Shown here piece after piece: positions 1 through 6,987 of a stretch of 51,174 nt of DNA. Below the pieces are notes generated by a model. The model had not been told where the DNA came from. It was given only the letters and a program-made list of their open reading frames with translations, and ran no database searches. This DNA comes from Streptococcus timonensis (GTDB taxonomy: Bacteria; Bacillota; Bacilli; Lactobacillales; Streptococcaceae): positions 7,501-58,674 of the forward strand of contig NZ_FMIX01000001.1 in the NCBI RefSeq assembly GCF_900095845.1, read 5' to 3'. A program made the translations under genes and the position numbers. Each line of letters begins with the position of its first letter. The first letter of the stretch is position 1.

Positions 1-373
1 CGCCTCGACTAAGGCGGCGCAAGATATTATTCACTCTCAAAACCAATTCCCGTGGGCTAAACGGTTTAGCTATAAAATCATCTGCCCCCAAACTTAATCC
101 ATAAATCTTATCTTGTTCGCTTGTCTTAGCAGTTGTAAAGAGAAAGGGTTGATCAGGAGCAATATACTGAACTTCGCTGATGAAATCATAACCGTCCATA
201 TTAGGCATCATAATATCTGTGATAATGAGATCGATAGATTTTTTTCTAAAAAGTTCTAATCCTTCCTTACCGTCTTGGGCAACTAAAACATCGTAACCTG
301 CCTGTAAAAGATAGCGATTTTGAATATCTAGAATATCTATCTCATCATCAACCAACAAAATTGTCTTTTTCAT
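1..373 (-). CDS. OmpR-type response regulator, receiver domain only (partial, runs off the window)
   Basis: Only the N-terminal 124 residues are in the window; the rest lies beyond base 1. They form a receiver domain: an acidic pocket at Asp9-Asp10-Glu11, the predicted phosphoacceptor Asp53 in IITDIMMP, a conserved Thr in FTTAKT, and the Lys of AKPF near residue 106. The ATG at 373 follows AAAGGAG at good spacing. It is the next gene after pavB on the same strand. In the pneumococcus pavB is followed by the SaeRS-like two-component system TCS08, so this is probably the rr08 orthologue and a candidate regulator of pavB. That identity rests on synteny plus the receiver fold. The DNA-binding domain is not visible, so the OmpR class is inferred from the pairing. 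Confidence 0.85.
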   Translation of the reverse strand, partial: MKKTILLVDDEIDILDIQNRYLLQAGYDVLVAQDGKEGLELFRKKSIDLIITDIMMPNMDGYDFISEVQYIAPDQPFLFTTAKTSEQDKIYGLSLGADDFIAKPFSPRELVLRVNNILRRLSRG

Positions 374-389
374 CTGACACTCCTTTGAC

Positions 390-423
390 AAAAACAGTGT
401 TATACTTTCTTTAGTATAACACT
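390..423 (-). terminator. Rho-independent terminator after pavB
   Basis: A perfect 11-bp stem (AGTGTTATACT / AGTATAACACT, 396-406 and 413-423) with a 6-nt loop is followed on the minus strand by GTTTTTG. It separates pavB from the response regulator gene, so transcription of the regulator would need readthrough or its own promoter. Confidence 0.75.
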
Positions 424-453
424 ATTTTCCGTAATGTTTAAATGATTTGAGTC

Positions 454-2502
454 TTAATCTTCTCTTTTGGTTTTCCAACCCAAAAGTCCAACAATACCTG
501 CCAAGGCTAGACCAACGATACCAAGGCTAGCTGTAGCTGGTTGAGCTTCCCCAGTATTTGGTAGCGTCGCTTTATCATCTTTTTTCATCATATTAGCCAT
601 TGGGCTAGAAGCTGGTTGATCTACTTTCATATCTGACATATGGTAATTTGTACCCATCATACCCTCAGTCGTACCTGTAGAGCCTGTTTCAGAAGGCTTC
701 GTATCCATCTGACCTTGTTGAGATGGCATTGTCGCCATTTCTTTTCCACGAAGCTGAATCGTTACTTGACGAGTAGCAATCAGATTAGTCAAATCAGGTT
801 TGCCATCTTTAGCACCATAGACTTTAACAGTAGCCAGATATGTATGGGTTCCGTTAGCTCGAAGTTGCTCCAGCAAGGCCTGACCATCTTTGCTAACCGT
901 ATTGTCATTCAAATCCACTTCGTAGAAATATTGGCCTTTAGCCAAGCCTTCAAGTGGCAATAGAGCAGGATTTTTAGCTGTTCCGTTGTCTGACCATGGG
1001 GCTTTGTCTGAGGCTTTTAATAAGAGGCGAGTCAACATACCATCTCCACCAAAAGCTTCGTATGGAATAACTTGGTTGACACCGGCCAAGAAAGGTCCAG
1101 GAACCTTAGCCTTATCAAGGTAGCTAGCTGGAACATCAATCATGTCTTTGACATTGTTAACAACAGACTCTTTAACCTGATTTGGTGTGGTCAAACCATT
1201 CAAATTAACAGTCAAATCTTTAGTAGCTACCAGATTAGTTAAGTCAGGCTTGCCGTCTTTTGCACCGTACACCTTGATAGTAGCTTTATAACTTTGCGTT
1301 CCATTTTGTTTCAAGAGGTCAAGAAGCTCTTTATCTGATTTACCTTGAGTACCTGCCAAATCCACTTCATAGAAGTAAAGGCCTTTGCCCAATTTCTCTA
1401 CCGGTGGGAGAGCGGGATTTTTAGCTGAACCATTGTCTGACCATGGAGCCTTATCAGATGCTTTCAAGATAAGGCGAGTCAACATGCCGTCACCAGCGAA
1501 GAATTCGTATGGAATGACTTGGTTGATACCAGCTGTAAATGGTCCTGGGAAATTAGCTCTATCCAAGTAAGAAGCTGGGACATCTACTGTATCTTTGGTG
1601 TTGTCGGTCACACCCTTTTGCACTTCAGCTGGAGTAGTTAAGCCGTTCAAGTTGACATCCAAATCCTTAGTCGCTACGAGGTTGCTCAAATCCGCCTTGC
1701 CGTCTTTCGCACCGTACACTTTAATAGTAGCTTTATAACTTTGCGTTCCATTTTGTTTCAAGAGGTCAAGAAGCTCTTTATCTGATTTACCTTGAGTACC
1801 TGCCAAATCCACTTCATAGAAGTAAAGGCCTTTACCCAATTTTTCTACTGGTGGAAGAGCAGGATTTTTAGCTGATCCGTTGTCTGACCATGGGGCCTTG
1901 TCAGAAGCTTTCAAGATAAGGCGAGTCAACATACCGTCACCAGCGAAGAATTCATATGGAATGACTTGATTGACACCGGCTGTGAACGGACCTGGGTAAT
2001 TGGCCTTGTCCAAGTAAGTAGCTGGGACGTCCACTGTATCTTTGGTATTGTCGGCCACGCCTTTTTGCACTTCAGCTGGAGTAGTCGCTGGTTGCGCTTC
2101 ACTAGCTTCACGGTCTTGTCCAGAAACTGTAGACTCAGAATCTTCCACAGGTTTAACTGCATCTTCTTTTGGTGCTACTACTGGCTCTTTATCAGCATCA
2201 TCCAATTTTTCTGAAGAGCTTGTAGTATCCACACTTGCTTGAGGTGTTGGAATAGACTGTTCTGAAGAAAGATCTACATCTACTGCTTTATTTAGAACCT
2301 CTGATGATCGATCGCCCTTTTCACTCACTGAGGCGTCGTTTGACACGACTTGGGCAGGAGTCGGATTGACGACATCAGCACGTGCAGAACTTGGTTGACC
2401 GACTAGGACAAAGAAGCCACTAGCCACAACAACTGAAGCAACACCTACACTGAGGCGGCGAATAGACCAACGAGTATATCTCTGATTTGGATTGAATTTC
2501 AT
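454..2502 (-). CDS. pavB: PavB-like SSURE-repeat, LPxTG-anchored adhesin
   Basis: 682 residues. A YSIRK-like signal peptide occupies about 1-43 (RWSIRRLSVG then a hydrophobic core, ARAD cleavage region). An acidic, Pro/Thr-rich linker reaches about 140. Three streptococcal surface repeats (SSURE) follow at about 141-288, 289-437 and 438-586, period 149 residues. The first two are almost identical and the third is diverged. A Met-rich stretch (about 589-641) precedes LPNTG (647-651), a hydrophobic helix and KTKRED, the sortase A signal. SSURE repeats bind fibronectin and plasminogen in pneumococcal PavB. The repeat number varies between strains; pneumococcal PavB usually has more than three. 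The ATG at 2502 follows AAGGAG with a 6-nt spacer. It lies just upstream of a response regulator, as in the pavB-TCS08 locus. Confidence 0.9.
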   Translation of the reverse strand: MKFNPNQRYTRWSIRRLSVGVASVVVASGFFVLVGQPSSARADVVNPTPAQVVSNDASVSEKGDRSSEVLNKAVDVDLSSEQSIPTPQASVDTTSSSEKLDDADKEPVVAPKEDAVKPVEDSESTVSGQDREASEAQPATTPAEVQKGVADNTKDTVDVPATYLDKANYPGPFTAGVNQVIPYEFFAGDGMLTRLILKASDKAPWSDNGSAKNPALPPVEKLGKGLYFYEVDLAGTQGKSDKELLDLLKQNGTQSYKATIKVYGAKDGKADLSNLVATKDLDVNLNGLTTPAEVQKGVTDNTKDTVDVPASYLDRANFPGPFTAGINQVIPYEFFAGDGMLTRLILKASDKAPWSDNGSAKNPALPPVEKLGKGLYFYEVDLAGTQGKSDKELLDLLKQNGTQSYKATIKVYGAKDGKPDLTNLVATKDLTVNLNGLTTPNQVKESVVNNVKDMIDVPASYLDKAKVPGPFLAGVNQVIPYEAFGGDGMLTRLLLKASDKAPWSDNGTAKNPALLPLEGLAKGQYFYEVDLNDNTVSKDGQALLEQLRANGTHTYLATVKVYGAKDGKPDLTNLIATRQVTIQLRGKEMATMPSQQGQMDTKPSETGSTGTTEGMMGTNYHMSDMKVDQPASSPMANMMKKDDKATLPNTGEAQPATASLGIVGLALAGIVGLLGWKTKRED
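745..2082 (-). repeat. Three tandem SSURE-coding repeats of about 447 bp
   Basis: The copies lie at about 1639-2082, 1192-1638 and 745-1191. The first two share long identical DNA tracts, for example the segment around 1727-1812 repeated around 1280-1365. The third copy is clearly diverged. Such near-identity is a substrate for copy-number change by recombination. Confidence 0.85.
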
Positions 2503-2541
2503 AGGATTCTCCTTAGAGTTTTCTTTTTTTTTGATGACTCT

Positions 2542-2601
2542 AGTATAATCTCCTAAAATTAAAAAGGATTAAGAAAAAGTTAAAACTTTTCTTAAATCCT
2601 T
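2542..2601 (-). promoter_or_regulatory. pavB promoter -10 and a large upstream dyad
   Basis: On the minus strand a -10 of TATACT (2542-2547) has no recognisable -35. In its place is a 38-bp near-palindrome (2564-2601) with arms AAGGATTTAAGAAAAGTT and AACTTTTTCTTAATCCTT. It contains TTAA cores spaced 11-12 bp, so they fall on one helix face. A missing -35 plus a phased upstream site is typical of promoters that need a response-regulator activator. The neighbouring regulator is the obvious candidate, by inference. Confidence 0.55.
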
Positions 2602-2660
2602 CTTATAAAATACTTATATTGACTCAGTAGTCACTAGAAAAAAGAATGGTCATTTCTCTT

Positions 2661-3326
2661 TTAATCATTGAGGTGTGCTAGATTATCCAAATATTGGTTA
2701 TTGATTACTGCCATCATATAGCCATCAGCTCTTAATTGATCATTCGGCCCAAATTGAACATCCAAAGGAGCATTTTCATAGTCACGAAAACCAAGAATAT
2801 TGAGATTGTATTGTCCTCGAAGATCAAGTTGACTTAGACTCTTGCCTGACCACGATTGTGGAATTTTCATCTCGACAATAGAGACATTCTTGTCCAACTG
2901 AAAGACATCTACGCTATTATTAAACAGAATAGTCTGTGCTAACGAGCGACCCATCTCATACTCTGGGGAAATAACTGAATCCGCACCAATTTTTTCAAGG
3001 ACTTTTTTTGCTGTATGGCTTTTAACCTTAGCAATAACAGTCGGCACTCCAAGGCTCTTGCAATGCATAACTGCAAGCACACTAGATTCTAAATTTTCCC
3101 CAGTTGCCACCACAACTGTATCGCAGGTATCAATTCCTGCTGAGAGCAAGAGCTCTTCATCTGTTATATCTCCAACAACTCCACGTACCAAGGCTGGTTC
3201 GAATTGATTGATTCGCTCCTCATGGTCGTCAATGGCGATTATATTTATATCATGCTGAGCGAGAGCGGTAAGTACACTACTCCCAAAAATACCCAAACCT
3301 AAAATTCCAATTGTTCGATCTGACAT
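2661..3326 (-). CDS. ktrA: KtrA/TrkA-type RCK subunit of K+ uptake (CabP-like)
   Basis: 221 residues. An N-terminal RCK/Rossmann domain carries the nucleotide-binding GILGLGIFGSS motif and acidic strand ends (IAIDDH). A C-terminal RCK_C domain starts around residue 135. It is a cytoplasmic gating ring subunit that controls the K+ channel encoded just upstream. In the pneumococcus the orthologue (CabP) binds c-di-AMP, which blocks its interaction with the TrkH-type channel; that function is inferred here from family and synteny. The ATG at 3326 is preceded by AAAGGAAAGG, and only 13 bases separate it from the ktrB stop, so the two are probably co-transcribed. No clear terminator follows. Confidence 0.9.
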   Translation of the reverse strand: MSDRTIGILGLGIFGSSVLTALAQHDINIIAIDDHEERINQFEPALVRGVVGDITDEELLLSAGIDTCDTVVVATGENLESSVLAVMHCKSLGVPTVIAKVKSHTAKKVLEKIGADSVISPEYEMGRSLAQTILFNNSVDVFQLDKNVSIVEMKIPQSWSGKSLSQLDLRGQYNLNILGFRDYENAPLDVQFGPNDQLRADGYMMAVINNQYLDNLAHLND

Positions 3327-3339
3327 AGCCTTTCCTTTC

Positions 3340-4716
3340 TTATCCTATGGTAATATCAGCTTTCATATAATGAATCATGTCTTTCTTATCTGGTTGATAT
3401 TCAGCCAAACTGACTAATAGTGTGAGTGGTCCGATCCGTCCTATAAACATCAGTAACATGACGATGCTAAGAGCTAATTTGCCTAATTCTGGTGTCAGAT
3501 TGGCAGTCACTCCGACCGTGGCAAGCGCTGAAATTGTCTCGAACATGATGTAGATAAAGCGCGGATTCCCTTCTGCGGTTACCCCTAACAGGATCAAGCC
3601 CAGCAAGAAAGTTAGCAAGAAGATAATAAAGACACTGAATGATTTTTGGACTGTCCGAGGTAAAATTGTTCTCCGAGCTACATTCGCATGAGGCAAGCCT
3701 AAAAGTTCACTGCGTGCAAATACTAATAATACAAAGAAGGTTGTGATTTTAAGCCCCCCGGCTGTTCCACCAGGCGCCCCACCGAGAAACATTTGTAAGA
3801 TATAAATCAGCAAAGTAACAGGCCGAGCCTGGGTGTAATCAATAGAAGCAAAACCTGCCGTTCTCATGCTAACTGTTTGGAAAAAACTGACTAGTAATTT
3901 ATCAGGGATGCTGAGATTGCCAATCGTTCCCGGATTGTTCCACTCTATCAAGAGGGTTGAAACTGTTCCAGTAAATAAAATTCCAGCCGTCAAGAAGAGA
4001 ACCAACTTGGTATGGAAGCGAAGCCGACGTTTTTTCTTGCTCAACTGTGTAGCCAGGTCAAACCAAACCATAAATCCTAAACCACCTGTGATGATCAAAG
4101 CAGCAAGCACTAGATTAATCAAAGGATCAGTTTGAAAAGCTACTAAACTTGTACTTCCAAAATTATCAAAACCAGCATTACAGAAAGCTGAAATAGCTAC
4201 GAAGATAGAGGTAAAAATCCCTCGACCCCAACCAAATTCCGGAACAAAACGAAAACTTAACAGGACGGCTCCTAGTCCTTCAACGATAAAAGTCGTCAAG
4301 AAAATCGAACGTATGAAAACTATTAAAGACTGAGTTTCTCCATAACTAAAGCTCTCCAGAATTGTTTCACGGCTACGAAGACTTAGCTTTTGCTTACTTT
4401 GAATATAAAAGACCCCTATAAAGGTCATGAGACCCAAACCACCAATCTGGATCAAAAACATACAGATTAACTGACCCCAGATGTTATATGTTGCTGCTAC
4501 TGGTTGAGTAAAGAGTCCTGTCACACAGACCATGGATACTGCTGTAAAGAGATGGTCGAAATAGGTCGCTTGGGAGCTTGTTGCTTGCACAAAAGGCATA
4601 CTCAAAAGGAGAGAGCCTGCGAAAATAACCAAAGCAAAACTTAAAAAAATTCGACGAGCAGGTGATAAACGTCCCAAGGTCGTGTTTATTTTTTCCGAAA
4701 ATGATTTGAATAACAT
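3340..4716 (-). CDS. ktrB: TrkH/KtrB-family potassium channel subunit
   Basis: 458 residues with the four-fold M1-P-M2 architecture of SKT K+ transporters. The pore loops carry the filter motifs VCVTGL (about 63-68), CNAGFDNFG, MRTAGFASID and ATVGVTANL. It is the membrane channel partner of KtrA. The open frame extends back to a GTG at 4752 that overlaps the upstream stop, but no Shine-Dalgarno serves it. I place the start at ATG 4716 because an extended -10 (TGGTACAAT) ends 6 nt before this ATG. Transcription would then begin at about the A of the start codon, giving a leaderless mRNA. If transcript arrives from the upstream gene, the GTG start remains possible. Confidence 0.88.
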   Translation of the reverse strand: MLFKSFSEKINTTLGRLSPARRIFLSFALVIFAGSLLLSMPFVQATSSQATYFDHLFTAVSMVCVTGLFTQPVAATYNIWGQLICMFLIQIGGLGLMTFIGVFYIQSKQKLSLRSRETILESFSYGETQSLIVFIRSIFLTTFIVEGLGAVLLSFRFVPEFGWGRGIFTSIFVAISAFCNAGFDNFGSTSLVAFQTDPLINLVLAALIITGGLGFMVWFDLATQLSKKKRRLRFHTKLVLFLTAGILFTGTVSTLLIEWNNPGTIGNLSIPDKLLVSFFQTVSMRTAGFASIDYTQARPVTLLIYILQMFLGGAPGGTAGGLKITTFFVLLVFARSELLGLPHANVARRTILPRTVQKSFSVFIIFLLTFLLGLILLGVTAEGNPRFIYIMFETISALATVGVTANLTPELGKLALSIVMLLMFIGRIGPLTLLVSLAEYQPDKKDMIHYMKADITIG

Positions 4717-4722
4717 AGCTAC

Positions 4723-4752
4723 ATTGTACCATAAAACAGTTAAAGCAGTCAC
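4723..4752 (-). promoter_or_regulatory. Extended -10 promoter abutting the ktrB ATG (leaderless)
   Basis: The minus strand reads GTGACT - 18 bp - TACAAT (4723-4728) with TG one base upstream of the -10. The -10 is followed by GTAGCT and the ATG at 4716. No Shine-Dalgarno sequence lies before the ATG. Confidence 0.55.
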
Positions 4753-5513
4753 ATATGACTAACAATTTCAAGACAGAGTTCTAACGCCTTGTCAAAAGCT
4801 TCTGCGCCCCAATCACGCTGGTCATAGTTATCAAGATCTGCCAATGAATCAGCAGTGAACAGCAACTCACCCCAAACCACTCCTCGAAGCTGGGCAACTG
4901 CTGCCAATGCCGAACACTCCATCTCCACAACTGCACAGCCTTCTTCCTTACGATAGGCCACTTTTTCAGCTGTTTCTCGGTAAAAACCATCTGTCGACCA
5001 AGTCATAACCTCTTCATAAGGAACGCCTAGCTGTTCCAAGACTTGCTCGATAGCAGAAATCGCTTCTACATGTACATCCATATAACGAGAAGGTGGCGCA
5101 TAATGGTAACTAGTCCCTTCATCACGCAGGGCTCGGACCGGAACCAGGAAGGCATTTTCTTCTATATTCATTAACACTCCACAAGTACCGGTGGAAATGA
5201 TTTTCTCCACACCATAGCCAATCAACCAATCCAAAAACTGGGCCGCAGGGGCAGAACCGACAGGAGCTTGGGCTAGACACACTTTTTCGCCTTTGTAGTC
5301 CATGACATAAACCGGGTAGGTCTTAGTGGCAGAAATGAACTCGCCTGCGCACTCTGCTCCTACTTCTCGAGCATAACGATCAATCTCCTCCTCCAAAAAT
5401 GCATAGATGCACTTCTTTGGTAACTGTAAATCCAAGCCTTCATGATTCGGCATAATGACTGCTTGAGGATTATCATCAAACTCTAAAATAGGAATAGCAT
5501 GTTTTTGAATCAT
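4749..5513 (-). CDS. Nucleoside phosphorylase (PNP/UDP family)
   Basis: 254 residues of the PNP/uridine phosphorylase superfamily, which cleaves a nucleoside with phosphate to base and ribose-1-phosphate. Visible signatures are ISTGTCGVL (about 105-114), the nucleoside-binding segment VVEMECSALAAVA (about 196-208) and a late TADS(L) stretch supplying the catalytic acid region. Substrate preference (uridine, purine, or another nucleoside) cannot be settled by reading. It is cytoplasmic, with no signal peptide. The ATG at 5513 follows AGGAGGT. Its stop overlaps the possible upstream GTG of ktrB, so partial co-transcription with the K+ genes is likely, as in pneumococcal genomes. Confidence 0.85.
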   Translation of the reverse strand: MIQKHAIPILEFDDNPQAVIMPNHEGLDLQLPKKCIYAFLEEEIDRYAREVGAECAGEFISATKTYPVYVMDYKGEKVCLAQAPVGSAPAAQFLDWLIGYGVEKIISTGTCGVLMNIEENAFLVPVRALRDEGTSYHYAPPSRYMDVHVEAISAIEQVLEQLGVPYEEVMTWSTDGFYRETAEKVAYRKEEGCAVVEMECSALAAVAQLRGVVWGELLFTADSLADLDNYDQRDWGAEAFDKALELCLEIVSHM

Positions 5514-5538
5514 AGAATACCTCCTCTAAATTTGTACT

Positions 5539-5566
5539 ATTATAACAAAAGCTAAACGAAAGTCAA
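5539..5566 (-). promoter_or_regulatory. Promoter of the nucleoside phosphorylase-ktr operon
   Basis: TTGACT (5561-5566) - 16 bp - TATAAT (5539-5544) on the minus strand, upstream of the AGGAGGT ribosome site. Confidence 0.75.
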
Positions 5567-5645
5567 GACGGGAGGCTAAGTCAAATCAGAAAAACCTACC
5601 TTAAGTAGGAAACAACAATTAAATGCTTTTTTCGTCATAATAAAA

Positions 5646-5697
5646 TTGCTATAACTTAGGAATTAGTTTATAATAGATTGTATTTTAAAAAGGAGGT
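5646..5697 (+). promoter_or_regulatory. Promoter and ribosome site of the DUF3290-DUF421 operon
   Basis: TTGCTA (5646-5651) - 17 bp - TATAAT (5669-5674), then AAGGAGGT at 5690-5697 ahead of the ATG at 5702. A short CCTAC/GTAGG dyad lies upstream at about 5596-5610. Confidence 0.7.
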
Positions 5698-5701
5698 TCT
5701 T

Positions 5702-6154
5702 ATGAAATTCTATTCATACGACTATGTTCTCAGTCAGATTAGTCAGCAGAATTGGGCCATGATTATTGTGTCAACGCTCTTAGTAATTGCGACTGGTTTT
5801 TTTGCATTTAAAGCTTTCAAAGATAAAAAAGGAAGCAAGTTCCGTGAATTATCGATTATTTCTATTTTGACTTTAATTGCTTTTGTACTGATTAGTATTG
5901 CGAATTTCCAAACTAGTCAATCAAATGATAATCAATTTCGTAGTTCCTTACACTTCATCGAGATTGTATCAAAAGAGTTAGGTGTTGATAAAAAAGATGT
6001 TTATGTCAATACTTCAGCTACAACTGATGGAGCTATCATTAAGGTTGGCGATAATTTTTATCGTGCTATTAACGGGACTGACCCAGATAGCTATTTATTA
6101 GAAAAAATGGAACTGTATAAAGCAGACGTTGAACTCGTGGAGGTTGAAAAATGA
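5702..6154 (+). CDS. DUF3290 family membrane protein
   Basis: 150 residues. Two N-terminal transmembrane helices (about 17-38 and 50-70) are followed by a soluble domain of about 80 residues (GVDKKDVYVNTSATTDG region). This is the DUF3290 pattern found in Lactobacillales, usually next to a DUF421 gene as here. Function is unknown. The ATG at 5702 is chosen because it follows AAGGAGGT by 4 nt; an in-frame upstream ATG at 5678 lies at the expected transcription start. Its stop overlaps the next start (ATGA), so the two are translationally coupled and may form one membrane complex. Confidence 0.8.
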   Translation: MKFYSYDYVLSQISQQNWAMIIVSTLLVIATGFFAFKAFKDKKGSKFRELSIISILTLIAFVLISIANFQTSQSNDNQFRSSLHFIEIVSKELGVDKKDVYVNTSATTDGAIIKVGDNFYRAINGTDPDSYLLEKMELYKADVELVEVEK

Positions 6155-6783
6155 TAAGCTATTTTGCTACAATTGCAATTAAATTAGCCTTGGGGCTTCT
6201 TTCTCTTGTTTTTGTTATCAATGTAACAGGTAAAGGAAATCTAGCACCAAATTCTGCAGTGGACCAGATACAAAACTTTGTTCTCGGGGGTATTATCGGC
6301 GGGGTCATCTACAATAGTTCGATTACTATCATCCAGTATGTAACAATCTTAATTATTTGGACTATTCTCATCTTACTCCTTAAATGGCTGAACACCAATG
6401 TTTCTTTTATTAAACAACTGATTGACGGAAACCCTACTATTATTATTAAAAATGGAAAATTAGATTCAGAAGCTTGTCGTTCAAAAGGTCTTACAGCTGC
6501 AGATGTAGCTCTTAAATTGCGTGCCCAAGGAATTTTCCAATTAAAGGATGTCAAAAGAGCTGTGATTGAACAAAACGGTCAATTGATTGTCGTAAAAATG
6601 GGTGACGAGAATCCTAAGTACCCAATCATCACAGACGGTGTCGTCCAAGTTGAAATTCTAGAAACCATTGGTAAATCAGAGGAATGGCTATCAGAAAAAT
6701 TGAAAGAAGAAGGTTTCCAAGAAGTCTCAAATATCTTTATCGCTGAATATGATAAAGGTCAATTGAATGTTGTAACCTATTAA
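6151..6783 (+). CDS. DUF421 (YetF-like) membrane protein
   Basis: 210 residues. An N-terminal membrane part of about three helices (about 5-22, 42-58, 62-80) is followed by a C-terminal cytosolic DUF421 domain. This contains the typical stretch IDGNPTIIIKNGKLD (about 90-104) and later GVVQVEILETIGKSEEWL. YetF relatives are bacillary membrane proteins; one role proposed elsewhere is linked to spore or envelope stress, so no specific function is assigned here. The start overlaps the DUF3290 stop by 4 nt. A strong terminator follows. Confidence 0.82.
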   Translation: MISYFATIAIKLALGLLSLVFVINVTGKGNLAPNSAVDQIQNFVLGGIIGGVIYNSSITIIQYVTILIIWTILILLLKWLNTNVSFIKQLIDGNPTIIIKNGKLDSEACRSKGLTAADVALKLRAQGIFQLKDVKRAVIEQNGQLIVVKMGDENPKYPIITDGVVQVEILETIGKSEEWLSEKLKEEGFQEVSNIFIAEYDKGQLNVVTY

Positions 6784-6801
6784 TTTCACGCTATCTGCAC
6801 T

Positions 6802-6832
6802 AAAAACACCTTACACTTGTAGGGTGTTTTTC
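6802..6832 (+). terminator. Terminator of the DUF3290-DUF421 operon
   Basis: The stem AAAACACC / GGTGTTTT, extended by TAC/GTA around an ACTT loop, ends in a T-run. Between here and 6949 I see nothing else. Confidence 0.8.
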
Positions 6833-6949
6833 ATATTCGAGTAAATTTTTATCAATGAAAGAGGCAAACTAGCATGTATAAGAAATAGATGTGGGTTAGA
6901 TATAAGATAGAGTAGAAACTTTTATCTCCTCTTCCTTTTTCTATAACAT

Positions 6950-6985
6950 AAAAATCTCCCTTCTCTTTCGAGAAAGGGGATTTTC
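6950..6985 (-). terminator. Terminator of the beta-helix lipoprotein gene
   Basis: On the minus strand AAAATCCCC..CTC / GAG..GGGAGATTTTT forms an imperfect stem with a GAAA-type loop, directly after the stop at 6988. Confidence 0.75.
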
Positions 6986-6987
6986 TT

